DNA of 64,000 nt from NCBI GenBank assembly GCA_947579665.1, contig OX388350.1, positions 27,809,393-27,873,392 on the forward strand. Reading direction: 5' to 3'. Made by a program: the position numbers and the translations under genes. Positions 37,196 to 46,345 of the stretch are shown here, one piece after another (positions within the stretch are counted from its first letter, which is position 1; the number at the start of each line of letters is the position of its first letter). The notes beneath the pieces were generated by a model. It made no database searches. It was not told where the DNA came from and saw only the letters and a list, made by a program, of their open reading frames with translations. This DNA comes from Sympetrum striolatum (lineage: Eukaryota > Arthropoda > Insecta > Odonata > Libellulidae).

Positions 37196-37784
37196 TATTT
37201 AATTTCGCAATTAAAAATATGGAATTACACCAAATTTCGTCGAAGAATGTATTTTTTTCTAAATTTTGTTAAATGCCGTAAATAACAAGCCTGTATCTTT
37301 AATAACTGCATTTATCGGCGAGTTTTTATACCTTGGAATAAGGTACTCCACTCATCATCTAAAATTGAAATTTTTCAAATTCTCATAATGATTTAGTACG
37401 TTTTTTCAGCCTCATAGTTTTTATATTAAAATTAGGTATTCTTTAATATATTCGGACCACGAAAATCTATCGTCTGTGTAACGATTTTTGTAACTCAGGA
37501 AAAAGATATTCTGTAACAGTCTTTACAATTTTCAAGAGTAGATTTGTAGGCTTAGCTCGAATTGGATTGTACCCATTATAAAAACTGTGAATCTTTATAT
37601 CAAGTAAATATTTGCTTTCGCGGAAGATTTGCTGCAGGAAGAGAATATCATGGTTTATTGTTTAATGTTTTACTTGGCGCACTTTATATCCTCTTCTCAC
37701 AACAAAGTCGATGCATTCTTCTGGAATTTATTCAATTTTTTGACAGGACCGTTTGACCTCTAATCAAATATTACTTTTTAAAAT
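37196..37784. other. AT-rich DNA, no gene recognised
   Basis: Nothing recognised; the 64-codon frame at 37562-37756 has no known domain. Confidence 0.45.
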
Positions 37785-38034
37785 AACAATAATAATAATA
37801 AGAGATCTTTATTTGGGCGAGATTGAGACTAGGGAGTCTCTTCTTACATCTAAGCCATCTTCAGATGAGGGACAGAAAGAAAGAGATAGTTAGCAAAAGT
37901 ACACGAATAAAAGTAATATGTGGATTGAAAAAACCTAAGCTGAGGGCTCAGGAAAAAAAATCCACTGCAGAAAAACACTCACAAGAAGCGGAGTGTGAAA
38001 AACCTGCGAAACCTACACATAGAAAACTATTTTT
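37785..38034 (-). mobile_element. Family A retrotransposon tail, well-preserved copy
   Basis: Minus-sense copy and the best one for the 3' hairpin: GAGACT (37825-37830) pairs perfectly with AGTCTC (37835-37840) around a 4-nt loop. It is followed in element sense by CAATCTCGCCCAAATAAAG (with a polyadenylation-like AATAAA) and an ATT-type tail. The second hairpin, ACACTC...GAGTGT, lies at 37974-37999. The copy is cut at 38034 by the 1-kb TIR element, and may resume after 39047. Confidence 0.7.
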
Positions 38035-38163
38035 ACTTTCTCCATATACGAAGTATAGAGAAAGTATTGTTTTCATGAAAAAATTCGACTTCGAGATTTC
38101 AACAGAAATACATGTTTTGGGGTCCCTAGAACACGTTTTGACCATTTTCGGAATGATGTCTGT

Positions 38164-38204
<41 letters not shown>

Positions 38205-39047
38205 TCTGTGCTTGTGGGCGCTCTTACATATAAACTATAAGTCGTATCAACACCAAACCTCATATATAGCACTGTGGTGTGTGCTGTCAGAGTTGATTAG
38301 TTTTTGGAGTAAATCGGTTGACCGGAAGTCGAGCTTCATTCATCAAAGCTCATTTCCGGTTTTCAAAATATCTCCATAAATATGATATATACGTATATTG
38401 TATTCCTTATAAAAGTTTAAGATAGTATAATTTACTATAACTTTTTTATTTAACATATTTTTTTATCACCGGTTGATTAGGAGTTATTCGTGAAATACCG
38501 ATAAACCGGAAGTAGCTGTTATGTACTTTGTGGGCACTCTAACATGAAAACTATTCATTTTATCAACACCAAACTACATATATAGTTCTTTGGTTTGTGT
38601 CGTTAGAGTTGATTAGTTTTTGGAGTAAATCGGTTGACCGGAAGTCGAGCTTCATTCTTCATAGCTCATTTCCGGTTTTCAAAATATCTCCATAAATATG
38701 ATATTTAGGTATATACTATTATTCATAAAAGTTTTATAAAATGTATTTTAATCCAACTTTTGTTCGAAACATATTTTTGTATCACTGATTGTTTAGGAGT
38801 TATTTATGAAATACTGATAAACCGGAAGTTGCTGATTTTGTACTTTGTGGACACTCTGGGCTCTACGGGCCAAAGGCCAATTTCATCGTTTTTCATCGAG
38901 CATGTCCCGAAAAACATTATTTATAATGTTTGTAACGTCAAAGACAATAATATATAAATTAATCACTCATCTTCCAAGTTTAGATGGAATATAGAGCTCG
39001 AAATTACTGCCGTAGATAAATATTTACATCTTACATATGGAGAAAGT
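38035..39047. mobile_element. 1.0-kb TIR element with TG microsatellite and 316-bp tandem repeats
   Basis: Perfect 13-bp inverted termini, ACTTTCTCCATAT (38035-38047) and ATATGGAGAAAGT (39035-39047), bound a 1013-bp unit. At the left end CTTTCTC (38036-38042) also pairs with GAGAAAG (38058-38064), so the end can form a local hairpin. Inside are a (TG)n tract (38159-38210) and two copies of a 316-bp direct repeat plus the start of a third (TTGTGG at 38212, 38528 and 38845), each holding GGTTGACCGGAAGTCGAGC. There is no transposase frame; the frames at 37823-38379 are by-products of the TG tract. It is a non-autonomous DNA element of unknown superfamily. I cannot define a target duplication. 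Confidence 0.7.
38212..38858 (+). repeat. 316-bp direct repeat, two full units plus a stub
   Basis: Matching landmarks: TTGTGGGC at 38212 and 38528 (then TTGTGGAC at 38845), and AGAGTTGATTAG at 38289 and 38605. The block around GGAGTAAATCGGTTGACCGG is near-identical in both units; the AT-rich second half has drifted. It lies within the TIR element. Confidence 0.85.
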
Positions 39048-39890
39048 CATGTGCTGGCCACATCAGATTTTTGATGAAGGAGAAAGAAAATAGTTATGAT
39101 AGACAGGCAGTGAAAATATAAAAATTGTACAAAAAGAAAGGGGAAAAAATAAATCAACTTCACTTAACTGACATTAATTATTAGATGAATTAAAATAAAC
39201 GTTGAACAATGGGAGATAAATCTCAAAGAAATTAAGAAAATGAAATTACAATAAGAAATACATGCAAATGAAAGATTAAAAGGTCTAGGACCCTGAAAAT
39301 TATCAAAAACATAGTTAGTAGGAATTTTTTAAAAGACAACAATATATAATGAACAAAAAATATTAATAAAGGATGTATGTAATAAATAATATTAAAGGAT
39401 TATTGAGGGGGAAATATTTGCTTTAGTAGAAGAAATTTCATTATGGCACTAAATATTTTGTGGATTTCAATCCTACAGCTAACTCGAATTGGGAATTTGT
39501 GCTTTCACAGAGATTGAACCTATCTAGACTGAATAACTACCTCCCAAGAGAAACGGAAGAATTCATCACTCCTTTATCAAAAGAAATTTAAAATATTATC
39601 CTATGCCAAAAACTAAATCAATTCCTAAACAGTGTTCGCTCGGCGAAATGAAATAATCATCCTTACCCGAAATTTGATTTCTTCTAGAATTTGAAATAAA
39701 AATATTTTCGCAAGCAATGACATAAACTACATAGTACAATATTTCTACTAAGTAGGAATTGGCAACATTCTAAATATTTCGAATATTGTAAATATGCTCG
39801 GTCATCAACCAAACTATTCCTTAACTGAGGCTGAAGAACGATTAGAGAAATCACTTAAATATTTTTACCCATTTACCGAGGTATTATTTT
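39048..39890. other. A-rich DNA, possibly the rest of the family A copy
   Basis: Plus strand A-rich. It may be the continuation of the family A copy interrupted at 38034, but conserved landmarks are lacking. No gene recognised. Confidence 0.4.
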
Positions 39891-39894
39891 ATCT

Positions 39895-40085
39895 CCATGG
39901 TATGATTTATTATTATTATTTATTTGTCATTTTTTTATACTTATTTTTATGCTTATTTTGTATTTAGTTGGGTTTATTGTATCGATGCATAGAAATATGG
40001 TTTTAATTAATCGTTACATAAGTTAACGTCGTCACTTGCCCTTGCAAATAACTCGGCGGTATTGCGAAATATATAAATAATTAAA
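39895..40085 (+). mobile_element. Family D retrotransposon 3' end, copy 1
   Basis: Shares with 43480-43655, in order: TTTATGCTTAT, TAGTTGGGTTT, TTGTATCGATGCATAGAA, then CGTC..CACTTGCCCTTGCAAATAACT and CGGCGGTATTGC, ending in TATAAATAA. This looks like a LINE 3' untranslated region with a short A/T repeat tail. No ORF is present. Confidence 0.55.
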
Positions 40086-40730
40086 AATTATTTTGAGAAT
40101 TGCATTAACGTTCCATGTAAAGTATTTTGTTAAAAACGGAGAGTAAATTTGGGTAATGAAATTATCCCAATTTTTTTAAATTACAGAATTCTTCCTAATC
40201 CTAGTCCAATTTTTTTAAATTTCCATGGCACCTATGAACTGAAACAGCGAAAAGAAAATTATACGTTAAAAACTTTTAGGAAAACTCATATTTTATACAA
40301 GCTGATACCACATCCATTGAATCCATCACTCCTAAAAAATAATTTAAACTTACAAATTTTAAGAAACCTTTAGGAATTCGGATATTTTTAGGAATGTTGG
40401 GTTTTATTCTGGGATATTTCGCGAGCTTTACATGATTGCCACAAGGCCCACAAAAACTCTTTGATTTTGCTAACAATTAGCACAGAAAAACATTTTCTGT
40501 GTACAGCATAGTGACAGATTTCATACTGCAGCATCAGCGAGTTATGCAAATCCATTACGGAAAGTATAAAAATTAGATTCCAACGTTATGGAGATAATAT
40601 ATTTGGTTGGATATGGAGCATGAAAAGTGGAAATATATTATTCCGTGAGAATAAATGATATTTTTACGTCTGAATGTCAAGGTAATAATAGTTTTTAAAT
40701 AATGTTTGTTGGTATAATTACAATTGTAAT
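40086..40730. other. AT-rich DNA, no gene recognised
   Basis: Holds two nearby copies of CAATTTTTTTAAATT (about 40168 and 40206). Nothing else recognised. Confidence 0.45.
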
Positions 40731-40735
40731 AAAAA
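40731..40735 (-). terminator. Pol III terminator of tRNA-Asp
   Basis: AAAAA on the plus strand is TTTTT on the coding strand, 5 nt downstream of the tRNA 3' end. This is the usual RNA polymerase III stop signal. Confidence 0.75.
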
Positions 40736-40740
40736 TAATC

Positions 40741-40812
40741 CTCCCCGGCGGGGAATCGAACCCCGGTCTCCCGCGTGACAGGCGGGGATACTGACCACTA
40801 TACTACCGAGGA
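40741..40812 (-). tRNA. tRNA-Asp (anticodon GTC)
   Basis: This 72-nt gene folds as a full cloverleaf. The acceptor stem TCCTCGG pairs with CCGGGGA (one G-U), followed by discriminator G. The anticodon arm is CCGCC..GCGGG-type with loop CTGTCAC, giving GTC for Asp. The T arm is CCGGG or CGGGG-type with loop TTCGATT. Internal promoter boxes are both intact (A box in the TAGTATAGTGG region, B box GGTTCGATTCC). No CCA is encoded and no intron is present. The body is nearly identical to other animal tRNA-Asp genes as I remember them. It stands alone, and this is the only RNA gene I consider functional in the window. Confidence 0.97.
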
Positions 40813-41310
40813 CTTAAGAAATAAGTGAAACTAAATAGATTTGAAAGTATTATCTCTTGATTAGATAATGATAATGTCGAAGGAGTTAAATTGATAAGAG
40901 ATTGCAGGAGTTAGTGTAACGCCATCGCAGAATTAGTTTTAATAATTTTAGTAACTCCACGAGAATTTTTCTTGGAAAAAAGTTTCCCTTAAATCAATTT
41001 GTGCCGCAGTATTAAATCGGTGTTTCGGGGCTAGGAATACGATTGAGAATTTCTTGGGCCTTCATTCCTCCTTGGATAACGTTAACCTAACGACAGATAT
41101 TTCGCTTTCATTTGCTCGGATTGTTTCCAAATTTCCTTCTATTGAAACTTGATGGATTACTAAAAAGTATGCGACTTATTTATATTACTCAAAGCGTTTT
41201 GGAAGCTGTTAGCATAATCTTTCTTTGATTTAACATAATTAATTCCGATGAAGTGAATGAGAACACAACTGAGCATACCGAGGCTCCAATTGTACTAAGG
41301 CAATTAAATT
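40813..41310. other. AT-rich DNA, no gene recognised
   Basis: Upstream flank of the tRNA. No second tRNA or gene recognised. Confidence 0.45.
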
Positions 41311-41404
41311 TTCCCAAGGAAAAACGGACTTGTAAAAAGTCTGACAAGTCCGGGAATTAAACCCGGGATCTTCCTCTATCTGGGAGGCTACTTTTCCTTG
41401 GGAA
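41311..41404 (-). mobile_element. Foldback element holding a tRNA-like 3' half
   Basis: Perfect 13-bp inverted ends, TTCCCAAGGAAAA (41311-41323) and TTTTCCTTGGGAA (41392-41404). On the minus strand the interior has an arm CCTC-CCAGATA-GAGG (7-nt loop, like an anticodon arm), then a spacer, then CCGGG-TTTAATT-CCCGG, a perfect 5-bp/7-nt T arm whose loop is a changed B box (GGTTTAATTCC, rc of 41353-41363). After it lies another hairpin, GGACTTGT/ACAAGTCC. There is no D arm or matching acceptor stem. It is either a tRNA-derived SINE scrap or a foldback element built around one. Confidence 0.55.
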
Positions 41405-42240
41405 TTTTCCGGGAGCGCAAATTTACCTTAACTTTTGTAAAATTAAATTTTATCACTTATATCTTGTTAACCCATAAATATTATCACAATTGCTTAATGT
41501 ATAACACATTATTACTAATTGCTCTAATTTCTGTTTCAGAGAAACTCGTATAGTGATAGACCTCCTGCCTTTGGGTGAGTAGAATCTAAACATTTTTTTA
41601 AATTTAATAACTTAGGAAGCTCCTTTTCGAAAATTGTATCAACTCTTCGTTGTATTAGTTTACGGATGTTTTATTTCATAGTTTTGCAGGTCGGAAGACA
41701 AATTGTATCAGTCATGAGGTGTAATTTAATCGTTTGTTTCCTAAGAAGAAAAATTTATTCCTTCAAATCGAAACTTAACCCGTTTAGTAACTTGGTTAAG
41801 GCTCTTGCTTGTGCCTGTCAGAATTTTTCATAAGTTTATATTATATATTCGATGATAAAAACCTTCGCTTCGTATAGGATATGGCGCAGAGATATTTACA
41901 AAAACTGTGAATATTCTAAATTTCTATTTATGTTAATTTAGTCGCGACTGTTTGCGATGTATTCTTAGTTAAGATTTATTCCGTCCTATTAGGCATTAGC
42001 TATTCATATCGCATCCTCTGTCATGAAAACCTAAGATATTTATTCGCAGATCTCTACATTATACGGGTCTATCCCGTTTATCTAGCTCTGAATCGACTCA
42101 AAATGATAACGATTTTCATCTGTTAGATGGCCATCGTTTCAGCCTCTTATTTGAAAATATACCATTCGACTAATTGACAGAATAACTTTTAAAAATTATT
42201 AATCAACTTAACCAAAAATGTTATTACTGTTTGTGATAAT
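41405..42240. other. AT-rich DNA, no gene recognised
   Basis: Nothing recognised. Confidence 0.45.
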
Positions 42241-42300
42241 CTATTTATCTATATAAATACTCTACAAGCCGCCATTCAGCGTGTGGCAGGGTTCATGCCC
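42241..42300 (+). repeat. Repeat family C copy 1
   Basis: TCTATATAAATACTCTACAA then GCCGCCATTCAGCGTGTGGC then AGGGTT. The copy at 49066-49122 has the same order with substitutions. From memory, similar sequences (CCGCAAGCCACC..GGTGTGTGGC) are common in insect genomes; I could not check this. Confidence 0.5.
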
Positions 42301-42794
42301 ATTGATGAGGTAATAATTCGATCGAATATAGTATTAAAAGTAATATACTTTCCTGTCCTACTTTTTCGAACTGATTTATTTCATCAGAATCTCACAAACG
42401 GATAAAATGCCTTGAATATTCGTTTAGGTTTGATTTTACCAGTCTTAATATTTGAAAATTATTTGGTATCTATTGGGTAATCTCTTCAATGTATATTTGC
42501 GATGGAAGTATATCAATTGTGAAACCAATAATGTTTCCTCATAGGCCTCACGAATCATTGGCAAGTTCTACGTGAATGAGGATATAGGGAAATCCGCTAT
42601 TGACGTAATAATACAGAAAAAGCTCGTCAGATAGCTTCTAAGAAAATTAAAATCGAAATTACGAAAGGATATGATATCACGGGAAAATACGTAGTTGGAC
42701 GCGTAAAGTTTAGGAATAAAATTCTAAGATGTGCACCACTGAGACTGGGACCAAATCATCATTTTTAGTATGGCAACGATTCAGAGAAAAGTAA
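42301..42794. other. AT-rich DNA, no gene recognised
   Basis: Nothing recognised. Confidence 0.45.
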
Positions 42795-42840
42795 TTAGCA
42801 TAGCGAGATTGAGACTAAAGAGTTTTGCTTCGTTTAAATT
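42795..42840 (-). mobile_element. Family A tail fragment
   Basis: Contains GCGAGATTGAGACTAAAGAG, the family A terminal block read on the opposite strand. One hairpin arm is degraded. Only about 45 bp can be recognised. Confidence 0.45.
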
Positions 42841-42999
42841 CATTATTCATGATATCTTATTGCATTTAGGTTAGGTTTCTGAAGTCTGCTAATAAGATCT
42901 TAATCTTATGACGAAATTTTGGGAATATTCAAGTCATTAATGCAGAACAGAACTTTAAACAGTACTTGTTAAGTCGATAATTTAAAACAGTGGAATTTT

Positions 43000-43075
43000 T
43001 CTTTATGATGACCCAACGGATTGAAACGATGGTCGCATTATAAATAACTTTGTGTGGAAGCGTGTTTCTATTTAT
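43000..43075 (+). mobile_element. Hammerhead-like retroelement tail, decayed copy
   Basis: TATGATGA, a 12-nt spacer, TTGAAAC, GATG and GTCGCATTATAAAT (to 43044), then TTTGTGTGGAA. The right part of the core (GAAAC, 4-nt loop, GTC) and the next five bases GCATT match the 33918 copy. The first C of CUGAUGA is lost and stem II is not paired, so I expect no cleavage. Confidence 0.45.
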
Positions 43076-43479
43076 CTTCATGATGGAAAACTACCATGAA
43101 GTCAAGGCCGAGCTATTGGATTCTACTTTAATTAATCATTAAAATTTTAACTGCATTGCAATGTACGGGTAATATGTTTCACACCTAAAATAGTCAAATG
43201 CTTAAGGGAATATATCACGAATGTTGTAATTTTCATTATCGTTCCTGTTAACCGTATACCGATTAATTAAATTATTTTAATTTTTCCTTTGAAACAGAAT
43301 AGAGGAAATTTTGTTCTAAAATGTACTTTTGCCTCAGTCATTCCATGGCTGTGGTAATGTCTTGCTTGGTAAGTACATACAAGAGAAGTAATGTATATCC
43401 TGTTTCAAGATTAATTAAAATTCATATTAAACTTATAGCTAATTCACAGCGGTGTGTGTTGTTTTATAATTCATACATA

Positions 43480-43655
43480 TATTGTATATTTATATCTTTG
43501 GATTTTTTTATTTATGCATGCTTATATTTTAAGTAGTTGGGTTTTTTTGTATCGATACGTAGAATTTTCTTTATTTATTGTTGTATAAATTTAGGTCGCC
43601 ATTTGTCCTCGCGACTAACTGCGGCGGTTTTGTACATTTAATAAATAAACATGGT
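43480..43655 (+). mobile_element. Family D retrotransposon 3' end, copy 2
   Basis: TTTATGCATGCTTATATTTT, TAGTTGGGTTT, TTGTATCGATACGTAGAA, GTCGCCATTTGTCCTCGCGA, CTGCGGCGGTTTTG and an AATAAATAAAC end, the same order as at 39895. The 71-codon frame at 43321-43536 lies just upstream and has no known domain. Confidence 0.55.
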
Positions 43656-43669
43656 ATTTATATAATATG

Positions 43670-43870
43670 CCCGATGCTGAGTAATGACATTCATTCTGGT
43701 CCATCCTTAATTCAATGATTTTTTTTGGTAAGGTCGTCTTGCCATGTTGTGTTGACTTTTCCCTACTTCTGCGCGTTCTGGCTCAATGAGAGAAGTAGGG
43801 AAAACTATCTTACGTAGTAAGCCATTATCCCTCTACAGAGCATTTAGCTCCCAGTTGTAGAGGGGCTGTG
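43670..43870 (+). repeat. Repeat family B copy
   Basis: GGCTCAATGAGAGAAG, then CTATCTTACGTAGTAAGCCATT and CCTCTACA. CCTCTACA (43830-43837) pairs with TGTAGAGG (43856-43863) as a hairpin. After it, GTGGATTCAACCATTCC loosely recalls a tRNA B box, as at the 10.1-kb copy where a true B box follows. Confidence 0.55.
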
Positions 43871-44454
43871 GATTCAACCATTCCTAGGCAATATAACTTT
43901 AAGGAAAGACAATTATCATTATGACTATGCCGTATCGGTCACTATGACCAAAGATAATCAAATATATTTTCTGAGAAATATCCAAATCTCATTATTTATT
44001 TTCTCAAGAGAGAGGGTTAGAAAGGAAACTACGCAGTTAATGCAGTACTCGCTTTCTCATCCGCCATATTTTATAAATAAAAGAAAATAAATAATCTCAC
44101 AAGATACATTTTAGGATTAACCAAGGCGTCTGCCGCCCACTTATTAAGTCGCATATACCGCGTGTTGTTAAGCATAAATACATTTTTTAAATTATTAACA
44201 TTTTCTCACCCACCTTTAAATTATCTATCCAATTTTGGTTTTCAAACCGGCGACTCCCCCAAGAAAGTTAATCTTGCGGTCTTCTTGCGGGTCGCGACCC
44301 ACCAGTTGGGAACCAGTGGCTTAGTAAATAATATTTGATTAATTTTAGCGGAATTTCGTCACCCTAGTTTTGAGGCAGGGAAACATATTTAATGGAATAT
44401 ATTAAACCATTCGGTTTCGTATGAAGCTATCAGAAGCCATGAGTTAGATGGAAA
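43871..44454. other. AT-rich DNA, no gene recognised
   Basis: Contains TCTTGCGGGTCGCGACCCACCAG (44281 onward), a short GC-rich palindrome GGGTCGCGACCC. Nothing else recognised. Confidence 0.4.
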
Positions 44455-44510
44455 AAGAGACTTTTATTCTCAATCTCGCCCGAATAAAGACGATTTCTAT
44501 TATCATACCG
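44455..44510 (+). mobile_element. Family A tail fragment, plus sense
   Basis: AAGAGACTTTTATTCTCAAT followed by CTCGCCCGAATAAAGACG and TTTCTATTATC. The hairpin arms GAGACT and ATTCTC are one substitution from full pairing. Confidence 0.55.
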
Positions 44511-45186
44511 ATCTTGCATATATTTTTATTTTATCAATTATTCCAGATTTTTTTATGATTCGTATTTTATAAATTAGGAAAGTGACCAGGAATAAATAGT
44601 CATTGGAACGAAATTAATTCATGAGAACAATTCAGAAATGTGAGTGACAGCTGAATCATAATTGAGTATTATTTTATAGAACCAAGTTTTCCACTATATA
44701 TAAAAATGGTGCAGTGATAATGGGGTGCTACAGCATCAAGACGGCATCGTTAGATATCACGAATAGATATGCTGAGAATCCTTAAACTCTTACCAGAGCC
44801 TTGTTTTCTATGGGGACCGCTCTCGGGTGCGTATTAGAGAGAGATGTAATTCGCTAAGGTATTTCCTTAGATGCAGTACGAATTTTAATATTTATAAGCT
44901 CTTCATTATTCATAGATTCATCTCACTCTTTTCCTGCTTCCTCCTAAAATTAAATTTGAAGAATACACATCTCATAACAACCATGTATTTAAAGGACACC
45001 GCTTTATTTATGGCCTTTATTTTCTGATAAATATTGATTAGTAGGATATGTCATTTTGATGTGATTGTTTGTGATTTTATGTTTAATTTTTTCCCTTAGG
45101 TTTAATGAAGGTTATTTCTTCTTGTAATTAATTACTTTTTTATTATTTTTTAAATTTATTCATTTGCAATTTATGTAATTTTATAA
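44511..45186. other. AT-rich DNA, no gene recognised
   Basis: The 66-codon frame at 44827-45027 has no known domain. Confidence 0.45.
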
Positions 45187-45430
45187 TTGTCATTATTATA
45201 TTGTTACCTTTTATTGTGTTTTTGCGGTTTTTTCACCTCCTTCTCTGTGAATGTTTTCCCGCAACGTGGGATTTTTATTTTTCAACCTTCAGTTTCTAAG
45301 ATTTTTTCTCTCACTCTGTATTTTTGTTTTAATTTATACGTGTACAAATTATGTCGATATACGATGTTAGGTGGAAGAGGGCCACATGAGCCTTACCTCG
45401 CCAATAAAGGGTCAAACTAACTAACTGACT
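45187..45430 (+). mobile_element. Retrotransposon 3' UTR with AACT-type tail
   Basis: Pyrimidine-rich sequence ending in ACGATGTTAGGTGGAAGAGG, GCCTTACCTCGCC, AATAAA (45403-45408) and a short tandem AACTAACTAACT tail (45414-45430). From memory, LINE 3' ends in insects have this kind of TGTAGGTGGAAGAGGGCC...CCTCGCCAATAAA layout. The 77-codon frame across it is not a gene. Confidence 0.5.
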
Positions 45431-45479
45431 ATAAGCTTCTAGCACTTATGCGCTAAGGACCGTACGTGAGGCTCTTACT

Positions 45480-46225
45480 TGATGGACACATTTTTAGAAT
45501 TGGTACCAAGGCTCGGAACCGCAAATAATTTAATTTCTGTCTTCACTCTCGTTGAATGAAAATTACAAATTTCGGTTCGGATATTGTTTCTCTCCGACAG
45601 CAGCCTGCGCAGCAGTGCAACGGCGGCGAACAGTTTGTTTTTAGCTCAGATAAAATGATCCCCGCGTAAGGTGTACGTATTTATTTACTTATATTGCTAT
45701 AGTTAGACCGAAGTCTGGTTATAGCGTTAACGGACCCTTATACGTGACACCTAGTTAGAGTTTATTTTAATCAAATTTTAGAATTAAAATATTCTTATAA
45801 AAATAGATATAAAACAATAAGTTCAGCTATAAAAATTGTGATGCAAATTTATGAGTTTCGAATCACCATCGCACATTCATTTAATATATTTTCTGCCATA
45901 ATTAAGGAGAATGAGAATTACCTATAAACGGAACGGAAAAAAAACTTCCGGTTTCGGTTCGGGTTGTAGAATTTTAATTTTACGGTTTGGGCTCGATTTT
46001 CATTTCGGAAAAAAATAGTTTTTTTGTTTCTTAGTTCGGTTCTGGTCCAATGTTTTGATTGGTTAGTAGTAACTGCATTGTGCTTCAACAGCTTAGATCT
46101 TTTCCCACTTGGTTTCCCATTCGGAATGGAACCCGAGACCGCTTTCTCCAAAGCCGAACTCGTTACCCACATAGCTATCCGGAGTTCGGTACTCATGTTT
46201 AAAAGTGATAAGTTAATCTACTGAA
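45480..46225. repeat. Region with TTCGG-rich low-complexity repeat
   Basis: TTCGG and CGGTT motifs recur (45570-45600, 45935-45965, 46010-46050, 46115-46130, 46180-46195). Two antiparallel frames (45918-46196 minus, 46024-46224 plus) overlap here; neither has a domain I know. A small GC-rich patch with CAGCAGCCTGCGCAGCAG lies at about 45598. It may be a decayed transposon. Confidence 0.35.
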
Positions 46226-46233
46226 ATTATTTT

Positions 46234-46345
46234 CTACTAATAATAATTATATATTAATTAGTTTTACTAATAATAATTATTTTACTATTGATTAATTATA
46301 TTTTACTAATAATAATTATATCTACTAATTATTTATATTACAGCC
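46234..46345. repeat. AT-rich minisatellite
   Basis: TACTAATAATAATTAT recurs at about 46235, 46265 and 46304, with a shorter fourth piece at 46322. Confidence 0.7.

Noticed and set aside
38035..38064. The short terminal hairpin as an independent element
   Set aside because: It is explained as the left end of the 1013-bp TIR element, whose other end matches perfectly.
37823..38379. Frames with runs of alternating C and V
   Set aside because: They are translations of the (TG)n microsatellite inside the TIR element.
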